Shown: in pieces, positions 1 to 7,232 of the stretch | How positions within the stretch are numbered: the first letter of the stretch is position 1 | Layout of the letters: every line of letters begins with the position of its first letter | From: Faecalicatena sp. Marseille-Q4148 | GTDB taxonomy: Bacteria > Bacillota > Clostridia > Lachnospirales > Lachnospiraceae | NCBI GenBank assembly: GCA_018228665.1 | Contig: CP073692.1 | Location: 1,810,046-1,874,045, forward strand | DNA: 64,000 nucleotides | Direction: 5' to 3' | The notes under the pieces: model-generated | What the model saw: only the letters and a program-made list of their open reading frames with translations | What the model was told of the DNA's origin: nothing | Databases searched by the model: none | Made by a program: the position numbers and the translations under genes

Positions 1-462
1 GTAAAGCGTTTCTTTTTGTTGATAGTCCTCTCGATAAGAAAGAAATTCTTCTTTAGAAATCAGTTCGTCTTTGTAATCTTCATAAATTGACTTTTTCAAC
101 TTCTTCACTCTTTCAAGCTCTGCTTTTAACTTTGTCAGTTCTATGTCTGTTGATTTTCTGATTTTTGTTGCTGTGAAAGATTGTGATTTTACAAGTTCCT
201 GCAAGTTCTCTACATTGCGGATAATCTGCTTTAAATCTCCCAGCACAATATCATTCAATACTTGAAACGGGAGCGTGTGCGGAGTGCAATAATCTTTTCC
301 ACTTCTTTTGTAAGTTCCACAATAGAATGAATAGGACTTACTTCCGTCAGCACGTCGCCAGAAATTTTTCATCATTGCCCGACCACAATCGCCACACTTG
401 ATAAAACCTGCAAAGATATTTTTATTTGTTTCTAAATCAATATCCCTAAAAATCATTAAGGC
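1..462 (-). pseudogene. Large serine recombinase, C-terminal fragment (TndX/TnpX type)
   Basis: Reading the minus strand gives a continuous frame that runs off the left edge of the window. It starts with MIFRDIDLETNKNIFAGF, then the recombinase zinc beta-ribbon (IKCGDCGRAMMKNFW, second Cys region YCGTYKRSGKDYCTPH), then a lysine/glutamate-rich coiled coil (KLKAELERVKKLKKSIYE). This order is typical of the C-terminal DNA-binding half of large serine integrases of Tn4451/Tn5397-type elements. The N-terminal catalytic domain with the nucleophilic Ser is absent: upstream of about 457 the frame meets a stop within a few codons and the other strand becomes histidine-kinase coding. It is therefore a 5'-truncated remnant, and may be the recombinase of a decayed neighbouring element. 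Family assignment is good; which element it belonged to is unknown. Confidence 0.8.
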
Positions 463-991
463 AAAAACAGATTATCTCACGGATTTAGTACAAGAGTTTT
501 ATGATTTATCTGTGATAGAAAATGAGCAAGTTGATGTTGAATGTGAGCGTGTTGACATAAATAGAATTGTTACAGATTGCTTAATTGAAAAGTATTATGA
601 ATTTGGAGAAATCCAACCAACCATTCAAACAGAAAATACTCCTGTATGGATATACGGAAATAACCTTATCTGTAAACGAATTATTGAAAATTTAATTGTA
701 AATGCACTTCGTTATTCAGATAATTACATTGAAGTTTCTATCAATCAAAAAGGAGTGTTCACAATTAAAAATTCAACAAAATCCCTTGATGATATTGATG
801 TAAACTTATTATTTAACAAGTTTTATACTGTTGATAAATCACGCACCAAAGGAAGTTCTGGTCTGGGCTTGTATATTGTAAAGGAATTGCTGAAAAAGAT
901 TGACGGTAAAATTGAAAATGTAAGTTACGAAAAAAATATTTTGTCTATTAGCATTTGTTTTCCCTTGTATAATGATAAAAAGTTACTGTGA
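458..991 (+). pseudogene. Sensor histidine kinase, C-terminal fragment
   Basis: From about base 458 the plus strand encodes the end of a HisKA dimerisation helix (YLTDLVQEFYDLSVIENE) and a HATPase_c domain with N box (ENLIVNALRYSD) and G box (GSSGLGLYIVKELL). Sensor and membrane segments and the phospho-acceptor His are missing. The open frame can be read 20 codons further upstream, but those codons are antisense to the recombinase zinc ribbon and are not kinase sequence. The gene is 5'-truncated at a recombination junction near 457-463. Kinases of this style often sit with ABC transporters for antimicrobial peptides or in van clusters, but nothing here shows which. It is almost certainly non-functional. 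Confidence 0.8.
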
Positions 992-1021
992 TCAGAACAT
1001 CTGAATACAGTAACTTTTTTA
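978..1021. terminator. Bidirectional terminator
   Basis: Perfect arms AGTTACTGT (981-989) and ACAGTAACT (1007-1015) are followed by a T run on the plus strand and preceded by an A run, so it can end transcription from both sides. It overlaps the stop codon of the kinase fragment and lies between two convergent genes. Confidence 0.8.
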
Positions 1022-1027
1022 GTAGCT

Positions 1028-1381
1028 TTAACTCTCTTTTATAAGTTTTTCAAAATATTCTCTTTTCTTCTCTGGAAGTTGATTTAAAAATTCTTCCAGC
1101 CATTTTTCTTCTTCTTCTAAAATTCCCTCGTCCTCATAATACTCTGGATATTCCAAATATATTTCATGTTCTCTTTCTTCTCGTTCTTCGTCAGCTTGTG
1201 CTAAGTCCATATATTTTCCAATAAGGAATTGAAGATATTGACTATACCCAAGAGAACTAACTAAATAAGTAATTCGTTCATAGTCTTTCAATGTCATTTC
1301 TTTTTTTCCAGTTAAAAGGTCATGGTCGTAAGAAGAACAAACTTCTAAAAATTCCTGTTCCTGCGTTTCTGCTTTTTTCAT
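1028..1381 (-). CDS. Hypothetical acidic protein
   Basis: A 117-residue protein I do not recognise. It is very rich in Glu, especially in the second half (EEREEREHEIYLEYPEYY, EEEEKWLEEFLNQLPEKK), and is predicted helical with no membrane segment or signal peptide. Its start overlaps the broken 3' end of the SpaA-like gene, and I see no good ribosome site before the ATG. The gene may therefore itself be truncated at its 5' end by the same junction (about 1383-1395). Expression is doubtful. Confidence 0.45.
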   Translation of the reverse strand: MKKAETQEQEFLEVCSSYDHDLLTGKKEMTLKDYERITYLVSSLGYSQYLQFLIGKYMDLAQADEEREEREHEIYLEYPEYYEDEGILEEEEKWLEEFLNQLPEKKREYFEKLIKES

Positions 1382-2972
1382 TGTTCATACGGAATTTTCC
1401 ATAAGGTAAGAGGTCAGCAGAAGTAGAAGCGATACCCTCAATATCGGTACGAATTATCTTTACCACTTCATTTTTCTTGTATAACTTGCCCTCAACCAAT
1501 ACCGCATTATCATTTAAGGAAATGATGTCAAAGGCAGTATCTTTCAAAGTAGCACTTCCTTGTGGCTTTGTATCGCCCGTTTCTAAATCTCGTTTCTGAA
1601 TTTTGACACCGCCACGGATAACCTTGTCTGATACGGAAAACTGGTTACTTCCAGTAAGTACGGCAAGGTCGCCGTCCTCTGTAATTTGTGTAAGGTATAA
1701 GCCCTTAATCTGTTCGGACTTATCGCCAGCCTGCATATATGCACCGTCCAGCAAGTAACCGTTTGGAGCTTTTGTTTCTTCTACGGTTAGTGTTCCAAGT
1801 GGAAGAACTGCCTTGCCGTCCTGCATATAGAAACTGTCGCCAGATACTTTGTATGTGTCCGCTAATTTTGTAACATAATGGATTGTACCGTCGCTGTCTG
1901 TTTCGGCGATTGTCTTTGTAACCCATGTTCTTGTAGCTTCGGCAGGGAGATTGTCTTTATTGTAGAAGCCAGTATAATACTTCCATGTAAATTCCGCACC
2001 TGCTAAAGAAGCGTTCCCCTGCGGATTGTCTTTCTGTGTTTCCATATCAATCTTGAAGAGTTCAATCAAAGTGTCTGTTACCTTTGGTGTATCTGATACG
2101 TTCAAGGTCGCTGTCTTTCCAGCTTCAACCTTTAAGGAATATATATTTGTATCAACCTTATATCCTGCTGGTGCGGATAATTCCTTGATATAGACTGTGT
2201 CAGCCTTTACCTCTACGACATCTGTATTTCCGTTTTCATCAGTCGTAAGGGTGGCAAGCTGTTTCGTGCAGTCCTTATCAGCAAAGACACCGTATGTCGC
2301 ACCAGCGATAGAGTAATTCCCGTTACCGTCTGTAATGCTGGTATTACTGGAAGTCTTTTGAAGTTTCGCATTTCCAACATTGAGTTTCGCCCAGAATTGT
2401 CCCAATTCCTGCCCCTCGCCAGAGTAGATATAACCGCCACATTCATAGCGTCCTTTATTCTCTTTGACAAAGGCTCTTGCACCAGAGAAAACTTCGTCCT
2501 GCGTAGCTTTTGGAATTTCATCATAAGAAGCTCGCACGTTGTCGCACTGCCAGCCAAGATGTACGCTCAATCTCTGCCAGACCACACATTGTTCCAACAG
2601 ATAGACTTGCTTGTAGTTCAATTCCTTGTGAGTTTCGCCATACTGTTTGACATACTCTAAGGATAACGCCACATCTGAAATCTGGTTGGCACTCATACGT
2701 GAGCTTGCGTCAGCTCTGGTCTTGTAACCATTCTTAAAATCTGTATTGATGTCGATACAATAGGCAGTTTCGCCCTCGACTTTCATATAGCCCTCATTGA
2801 ATGTCGAACCGATAGAACCGTCATTCATTACTTTTTCAATGATACCGACACGCTCTGCACTTTCCGTCCAGTATTGCTTACTTTCTGCATGGACGGGTGT
2901 AGTCGGTAAAGCAGTAACGACAGTTGCAAGAGCTAAGAAGCCCGTACACAATCGTTTTAACATCTTTTTCAT
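1320..2972 (-). pseudogene. SpaA-type thioester surface protein, 3'-truncated
   Basis: Secreted cell-surface adhesin-type protein. The ATG at 2972 is preferred because AAAGGAGC lies about 10 bases upstream and a clean signal peptide follows (MKKMLKRLCTGFLALATVV, cut near VHA-ES). The N-terminal domain has a thioester-domain look (YCIDIN, later LLEQCVVW). It is followed by SpaA-like prealbumin repeats with isopeptide-type Glu (VYIKELSAPAGY, LTVEETKAPNGY, VKIQKRDLETGD). The last recognisable repeat stops at LLPYGKFRM near 1395. The final 20 or so residues are an out-of-frame reading of the neighbouring gene. The LPxTG-like anchor and membrane tail are lost, so the product would be released rather than wall-anchored. 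It resembles the SpaA proteins of Tn916/CTn-like elements. Confidence 0.75.
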
Positions 2973-3000
2973 AAAATCTAATGCTCCTTTCATTTTGGGT

Positions 3001-3031
3001 ATAAAAATAGACGCTCATTTCTGAACGTCTA
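3001..3031 (-). terminator. Hairpin with T run upstream of the SpaA-like gene
   Basis: On the minus strand, AGACG and CGTCT enclose a 12-base loop and are followed by ATTTTTAT. It lies between the 3' end of the broken upstream frame and the ribosome site of the SpaA-like gene, so it either ends the upstream transcript or attenuates the adhesin. Confidence 0.55.
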
Positions 3032-3053
3032 CATTATTGAAAGGCTTGTCCTC

Positions 3054-3143
3054 TCACACATATTCTATTTTAATAGGTACAACAGTTGCCTTTCTCCTTG
3101 TATTTTCGTTGTTTTCATCACTTGCGTTATCTACAACCTCCAT
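3054..3143 (-). pseudogene. 3' end of an unidentified gene
   Basis: Thirty codons in one frame end in RRKATVVPIKIEYV and a TGA. Its 5' side joins directly, at about 3143, to the duplicated relaxase tail, so only the tail of the gene survives. I do not recognise the family. Confidence 0.4.
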
Positions 3144-3380
3144 GTGGTGGGGAAGAAATCTCTAATAGATATTCCACATTGGCCCGAACATTATGAAGTT
3201 CTTTCATATCATTTTTGGCCTGCTTATAGGCAGAATAGGCTTTCCGTTTTTGTTCCAGAAGATCGGTGTATTCCTCTCGGAGAGATTTGACAGAGGGGAG
3301 CTTTTTGATTCCCAGTTCGTCAAAATGATTCTTCGCTGTCTGGTGCAGTAAGATTTCCGCCTCATGTGCAACACGGAATT
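3143..3380 (-). pseudogene. Second copy of the relaxase 3' end (fragment)
   Basis: These 238 bases align without gaps to 7267-7504, the 3' part of the complete relaxase gene. I count about 17 mismatches by eye (roughly 93% identity), most of them in the last 70 bases. Coding content is the coiled-coil C-terminal tail only; no catalytic residues are present. It is the remnant of a second, closely related ICE or of a rearranged copy of this one. Together with the full gene it brackets the thiamine operon in direct orientation. Confidence 0.9.
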
Positions 3381-3410
3381 AAAAGGCTGAGCGCCAGCGG
3401 AAAAGATACC

Positions 3411-3520
3411 TCCTGTCTACGCATTTAGGGCGTTAAAAGTCCACGGAAATCAAGGGTTTTTCCGCATGGCCGGCAGGCAGGTGGATAAAGTTATCCTGTT
3501 CCCCGCAAAACGGGGTTCTA
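3411..3520. other. Non-coding oriT-like segment (copy A)
   Basis: No gene is visible here. The reverse complement of 3411-3465 matches the intergenic region at 11817-11864: both contain AAAAACCCTT, then ten variable bases, then GACTTTTAA, then TAAAT and GCG..GACA. Just to the right lie a perfect palindrome GGATAA-AG-TTATCC (about 3483-3496) and a hairpin CCCCGCAAAACGGGG. Non-coding conservation next to relaxase sequence in two places suggests a transfer origin, but no nick site has been identified. Confidence 0.45.
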
Positions 3521-3543
3521 AATGCGGGAAAAAGGACAAAAAA

Positions 3544-3591
3544 GAAGCGCCAGATGCAGAGGCTTTGATACCTCTGCGCCCGGCGCTTTTT
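3544..3591. terminator. Bidirectional terminator after the thiamine operon
   Basis: An outer GCGCC/GGCGC pair and an inner GCAGAGG/CCTCTGC pair form a strong stem, with T runs on both sides (CTTTTT on plus, TTCTTTTTT on minus). It overlaps the stop codon of the Nudix gene, the last gene of the operon. Confidence 0.85.
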
Positions 3592-4082
3592 CAGCCTATT
3601 AGCTGATCTACATAGGTAATTAGAGGGTGCAGATGTTTCAGGCGAAACATCTCAAATAACTTATCTGGATTTACCCATTGAACATCCACAACTTCTGTTT
3701 CCTGTAAACGCATTTCTTCAATCTTTATATCCTTATGAAATAGCCAAACATCGTAAAAATCCTGCACATTTTCCCGTCTGCTCTGATAAATCAATTTTTC
3801 ACTTCCGGGAGTAAGCAGTATTCCTAATTCTTCTTTTACCTCTCGGATTGCTCCTTGTAAACTGGTTTCCCCGGAAAGTACAGAACCACCCGTACATTCC
3901 CAATAAAGAGGGTATTGCTTTTTCGGATGCCGCTGTGATAAAAGATACTGCCCCTGCTGGTTGACGATCCATACACTCACAGATAAATGATACAGCCCTT
4001 TGGGTATGATTTCTCCACGGCACACTGTTATTCCAGACTTTTCCCGTTTTGCATTATATAAATCCCATTTTTCCATTTTCAT
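3591..4082 (-). CDS. Nudix hydrolase of the thiamine operon
   Basis: A 163-residue Nudix-family pyrophosphohydrolase. The Nudix box is complete, starting GSVLSGETSLQGAIREVKEE and continuing LGI, with all metal-binding Glu in place (about residues 68-90). It is the last gene of the thi operon and its ATG overlaps the stop of the HAD gene (ATGA), so the two are translationally coupled. The substrate cannot be read from the sequence. Its position suggests either removal of damaged or oxidised thiamine diphosphate, as described for Nudix proteins of the Tnr3 type, or hydrolysis of a thiamine-pathway pyrophosphate. It could instead be an IPP isomerase-like or general housekeeping Nudix enzyme. Confidence 0.85.
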   Translation of the reverse strand: MKMEKWDLYNAKREKSGITVCRGEIIPKGLYHLSVSVWIVNQQGQYLLSQRHPKKQYPLYWECTGGSVLSGETSLQGAIREVKEELGILLTPGSEKLIYQSRRENVQDFYDVWLFHKDIKIEEMRLQETEVVDVQWVNPDKLFEMFRLKHLHPLITYVDQLIG

Positions 4083-4735
4083 ACCTCTTTGTGTGGGATC
4101 GGTGCTTGCCGAAAATCAAGTAAGTAAATATCCGCAATCCTTTCTATTTCTGTACGCTGATCTGCGGAATACTTATCATAAATCCCGCCTGCTAACATAC
4201 GGGCTGCCTTTGCGCTTTTAATTGCTGGAAGCACATCATCAAACACAATACAGTGTTCAGGTGCAACCCCTAATTTTCTTGCGGCCAATTCAAAGACATC
4301 CGAATATTCTTTTCCCCGCTGAACCTCATCTGTTGAACATAGAGCGTCAAATAATTCTAAAATAGAATTGTTCTTTAAGCATGGAATATAGAGCTTTTCC
4401 GGCAACCCCGTAGCAACTGCAAGTTTTATTCCATGTTCTTTTAAGCGCAGAAGATAATCAAGGGCATGGGGCAGCAGACCGACATGGTTACTGTATTCCT
4501 CGACCGCCATATTATTCCATTCCTCAATAATTCCCTCTACCGTTTCCTGCAATCCAAAAAGATCAATGGTATATTGTGCGGCTTCCTCAAAACTCCTTGC
4601 ACATATTTCAGTTACATAATTTTCCGGGACAGGAAGATTTCTCTTTTTCAAAAACTGAATATCTATATGCTCCCATACATCCATTGAATCCAGAATTGTT
4701 CCATCTAAATCAAAGATTGCCGCATTAAAATCCAT
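4079..4735 (-). CDS. HAD-superfamily phosphatase of the thiamine operon
   Basis: A 218-residue haloacid dehalogenase-like hydrolase of the phosphoglucomutase/phosphatase (subfamily IA) type. Motif I with the nucleophile Asp is DLDGTILDS (residues 9-17), motif II is the Thr of AVATGLPEK, motif III the Lys of RGKEYSDVF, and motif [11 protein letters not shown]. An alpha-helical cap lies between motifs I and II. It overlaps the end of thiE by 11 bases and the start of the Nudix gene by 4. In some organisms HAD enzymes linked to TenA dephosphorylate thiamine monophosphate; that is the most attractive role here but is inferred only from the neighbours. Confidence 0.85.
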   Translation of the reverse strand: MDFNAAIFDLDGTILDSMDVWEHIDIQFLKKRNLPVPENYVTEICARSFEEAAQYTIDLFGLQETVEGIIEEWNNMAVEEYSNHVGLLPHALDYLLRLKEHGIKLAVATGLPEKLYIPCLKNNSILELFDALCSTDEVQRGKEYSDVFELAARKLGVAPEHCIVFDDVLPAIKSAKAARMLAGGIYDKYSADQRTEIERIADIYLLDFRQAPIPHKEV

Positions 4736-5366
4736 GTTTCTTTTCCTTTCCGCAAAATAAATCTTTCAGTTCCGCAGCAGCAGCTTTTATATCGGACTGC
4801 GCTATGATGGCAGATACAACAGCCAGCCCGTCAATTCCCATGGGCTTGAAACGCCCTGTATTTCCTTTATTGATACCGCCAATAACAACGATCGGCAAAG
4901 AAACGGCTGTGCGGATTTTCTGTAATTCCTCCATTGATACAGAATCAGCGTCGGTTTTAGTTCCAGTAGGGAACATTGCGCCAACTCCCAAATAATCTGC
5001 ACCATCCTGTTGTGCCTGTATTGCTTCTGCAATGGAAGATGCAGATACTCCCAACAGCATATTTTCCCCAATTACTTTGCGGACGGCAGCCGCAGGTAAA
5101 TCATGCTGTCCAATATGTACCCCCGTAGCCTGCACAGCCATTGCAATATCTATCCGGTCGTTTATGATAAGGGGAATATGGTATTTATCCGTAACCTGTT
5201 TCACGGCAACAGCCTGATTGTAAAATTCTAATGAGGACAATTCTTTTTCTCGGAGTTGTATCATTGTGCAGCCTCCTAAAATTGCCTGTTCTACCGCTTC
5301 TGTCAGGCTATCGCAGCTCATTAGTTGACGATCAGTAACAAGATAAAGTGTATAATCAAAGTTCAT
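4725..5366 (-). CDS. thiE: Thiamine-phosphate synthase ThiE
   Basis: Joins HMP-PP and thiazole phosphate to make thiamine monophosphate. The 213-residue protein is a normal-length TIM barrel with family signatures [42 protein letters not shown] (the GxxxxTxTK-type phosphate loop) and [10 protein letters not shown]. It starts 11 bases after the thiD stop and its 3' end overlaps the HAD gene. The operon has no thiazole-branch genes (thiG, thiS, thiM), so thiazole phosphate must come from elsewhere in the cell. Confidence 0.95.
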   Translation of the reverse strand: MNFDYTLYLVTDRQLMSCDSLTEAVEQAILGGCTMIQLREKELSSLEFYNQAVAVKQVTDKYHIPLIINDRIDIAMAVQATGVHIGQHDLPAAAVRKVIGENMLLGVSASSIAEAIQAQQDGADYLGVGAMFPTGTKTDADSVSMEELQKIRTAVSLPIVVIGGINKGNTGRFKPMGIDGLAVVSAIIAQSDIKAAAAELKDLFCGKEKKHGF

Positions 5367-5377
5367 TTTGCACCTGC

Positions 5378-6181
5378 CTATTCTTTAGATAAACCATGCT
5401 GATACAATTCGTAGAAATGGTGCGTTGGGCCACAGCCTTTTCCAATCGCAAGAGAGTGTTCGATTGCCATTGTGACATAAGCCTTTGCAGATTCGACTGC
5501 AAGCGGAACACTTTTTCCCTTTGCAAGCTGGGAAGCGATTGCAGAAGAAAAGGTACAGCCTGTCCCATGAGTATTTTTCGTATCAATGCGGGATGTTTCA
5601 AAATGGTAGAAATTTTCTCCATTAAATAGGACATCAACAGCATTTCCTATATGATGTCCACCCTTGACAACAATCGCCTTACAACCCATGGCATATATTT
5701 TTCTTGCGGCAGCCTCCATATCTGAAACTGTGGAAATCTGCATATCTGCTATTTTCTCTGCCTCTGGAATATTCGGAGTAAGTACATCGGCCAGTGGAAT
5801 TACTGTGTCTATCAAGGTGGAAACCGCCGTAGGATTCATCAATGGGCAGCCATTTTTGGCATACATAACCGGGTCGATTACGACATTTTGGGGCTTATAT
5901 TGTAATAGTTTCTTTGCCACCGCTTTCATACATTCTGGTGTAGAAAGCATACCGATTTTTACTGCGTCCACTTCAATATCTTCAAATACGGCGTCAATCT
6001 GTTTTTCAATCATATCCGGGGTAATATCTTGGATGTCGATAACACGGCTGGTGTTCTCTGCAACAACAGAAACAATAACACTCATTCCAAATACACCGTG
6101 AGCAGAAAAAGTTTTCAAATCAGCCTGAATACCTGCACCTCCGCTGCAATCTGATCCGGCAATGGACAATACTTTTTTCAT
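5378..6181 (-). CDS. thiD: Hydroxymethylpyrimidine (phosphate) kinase ThiD
   Basis: Phosphorylates HMP and HMP-P to HMP-PP for ThiE. The start at 6181 is chosen because its ATG overlaps the tenA stop (ATGA) and gives the conserved N-terminus [20 protein letters not shown]; an upstream in-frame extension would lie inside tenA. About 267 residues of ribokinase-like fold follow, with the catalytic and anion-hole motif [14 protein letters not shown] near the C-terminus. Length and motifs are normal for the family. Co-transcription with tenA and thiE makes a complete pyrimidine-salvage route. Confidence 0.95.
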   Translation of the reverse strand: MKKVLSIAGSDCSGGAGIQADLKTFSAHGVFGMSVIVSVVAENTSRVIDIQDITPDMIEKQIDAVFEDIEVDAVKIGMLSTPECMKAVAKKLLQYKPQNVVIDPVMYAKNGCPLMNPTAVSTLIDTVIPLADVLTPNIPEAEKIADMQISTVSDMEAAARKIYAMGCKAIVVKGGHHIGNAVDVLFNGENFYHFETSRIDTKNTHGTGCTFSSAIASQLAKGKSVPLAVESAKAYVTMAIEHSLAIGKGCGPTHHFYELYQHGLSKE

Positions 6182-6852
6182 TTTGCATTTTCCTCCATTC
6201 TCTCGTTCCGATAGGCCATCTTCCAAAAAGCAAGCTCTAACAAACTTGCTTTTTCAAAAATATCAGCCAGATACTTTTTATTTGCTACTGATAACCCGGC
6301 ACATTTATGCTCTGCAAAAGCAGACCATTCTTTGCAGCTTTCTGCATATTGTTCATCCGCATAATCTTTGATAAAGTCCCAATATCTTGACTGTCTGCTT
6401 GTAGGAACAGCCGCCAATTTGCGGAATATATAGCTGTAACTTAGCATACAGGGAAGAACCGCCATTAAAATTTCTTCATTCTTTCCATGTGACGCAATCT
6501 CAAACATGAAATCAATGTAATTTTGATTTTCAGGCAGAGGAGCGATCAGTTCAATATCATTATCCGTCATGCAAAATTGCTTTAGATAATCCAGACGCAC
6601 TTCTGATTCCGTATCATTTACAAAATTCAGCATGGAATAGTAAAGCTGAATTTCTCTTAATGTATCAGCATGAAAAATTGCCTTGCCGTATATACGGGCA
6701 TAGTTTTTCAGATAGATACTATCCTGAATCATATATCTCTTGAACTTTTCAAGAGGTAGCTTTCCAGTTTGCACTTCCTGCACAAATGGGGTAGCTGCAC
6801 ATTCTTCCCAAATGGGGATGTTGCGGGTTAAAATGTCTTTCATAAATGCCAT
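6178..6852 (-). CDS. tenA: Thiaminase II / aminopyrimidine aminohydrolase TenA
   Basis: First gene of the thi operon, 224 residues. TenA-family enzymes recover HMP from degraded thiamine (formyl-amino or aminomethyl pyrimidine). The family all-helical pattern is visible, with the catalytic Cys in LPCMLSYSYI (about residue 133) and the late conserved Glu in ASLLELAFWKM. The start has AGGAGG seven bases upstream. The ribosome site lies directly after the terminator of the second TPP riboswitch, so expression is expected only when thiamine diphosphate is low. Confidence 0.92.
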   Translation of the reverse strand: MAFMKDILTRNIPIWEECAATPFVQEVQTGKLPLEKFKRYMIQDSIYLKNYARIYGKAIFHADTLREIQLYYSMLNFVNDTESEVRLDYLKQFCMTDNDIELIAPLPENQNYIDFMFEIASHGKNEEILMAVLPCMLSYSYIFRKLAAVPTSRQSRYWDFIKDYADEQYAESCKEWSAFAEHKCAGLSVANKKYLADIFEKASLLELAFWKMAYRNERMEENAK

Positions 6853-6869
6853 GTTTGTTCCTCCTAAAA

Positions 6870-6906
6870 TAAAAAAATAGAGCCTCTAAAACAATTAGAA
6901 GCTCTT
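6870..6906 (-). terminator. Riboswitch-controlled terminator 2 (proximal to tenA)
   Basis: On the minus strand AGAGCTTCTAA pairs with TTAGAGGCTCT and is followed by TATTTTTTTA, ending just before the tenA ribosome site. It is the expression platform of the tenA-proximal TPP aptamer. Confidence 0.85.
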
Positions 6907-6929
6907 TCAGACGCAATACGAGCGTAAGA

Positions 6930-7012
6930 AATTGCTTCCCTACGCCGGTATTAGCCGACAGGTCCAGAGGTCAGGTCTTACCTTTTTCAACTTGTTCAGT
7001 TCCCTCGCAAAC
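6930..7012 (-). promoter_or_regulatory. TPP riboswitch, proximal copy (degenerate)
   Basis: Minus-strand RNA contains the thi-box signature ACCTGACCTCTGGACCTG, then GGCTAATACCGGCGTAGGGA, with P1 closed by UUUGC near 7009 and GCAA near 6933. Compared with the distal copy the J3/2 element reads UGAAA instead of UGAGA, and UUGAACCUG has become CUGGACCUG. Ligand recognition may therefore be weaker or altered. A terminator follows immediately. Confidence 0.85.
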
Positions 7013-7033
7013 ACATATCATATCTTATTCAAT

Positions 7034-7070
7034 TAAAAAGGACATTCCCAAAACAGAGAATGTCCAAAAA
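7034..7070 (-). terminator. Riboswitch-controlled terminator 1 (distal)
   Basis: A GGACATTC/GAATGTCC hairpin followed by TTTTT on the minus strand, placed between the two TPP aptamers. It is the expression platform of the first aptamer. Confidence 0.85.
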
Positions 7071-7087
7071 ATACGAATCTGTATTCT

Positions 7088-7170
7088 TTAGCTCCCTGCG
7101 TTGGTATTAGCCAACAGGTTCAAAGGGTCAGGTTTTAACCTTCTCAACTACAAGGTAGTCCCCCTGCTTG
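7088..7170 (-). promoter_or_regulatory. TPP riboswitch, distal copy (canonical)
   Basis: The minus-strand RNA shows the classic THI element: GUAGUUGAGAAGG, then CCUGACCCUUUGAACCUG, then UUGGCUAAUACCAACGCAGG. It lies directly downstream of the operon promoter, so both riboswitches are in series in one leader of about 330 bases. Confidence 0.93.
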
Positions 7171-7176
7171 AGTATT

Positions 7177-7205
7177 ATTATAGTTAAGAAGTCCCGGAAA
7201 GTCAA
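7177..7205 (-). promoter_or_regulatory. Promoter of the thiamine operon
   Basis: The minus strand has -35 TTGACT (7200-7205), a 17-base spacer and a perfect -10 TATAAT (7177-7182). It sits in the gap after the relaxase stop codon, so the thi operon is transcribed on its own and not only as read-through from the ICE. Confidence 0.85.
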
Positions 7206-7232
7206 GGTCTATAGAATTCAAGTTAGCAAACC

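Noticed and set aside
398..457. N-terminal 20 codons of the kinase frame
   Set aside because: They are antisense to the recombinase zinc ribbon and unlike any kinase sequence.
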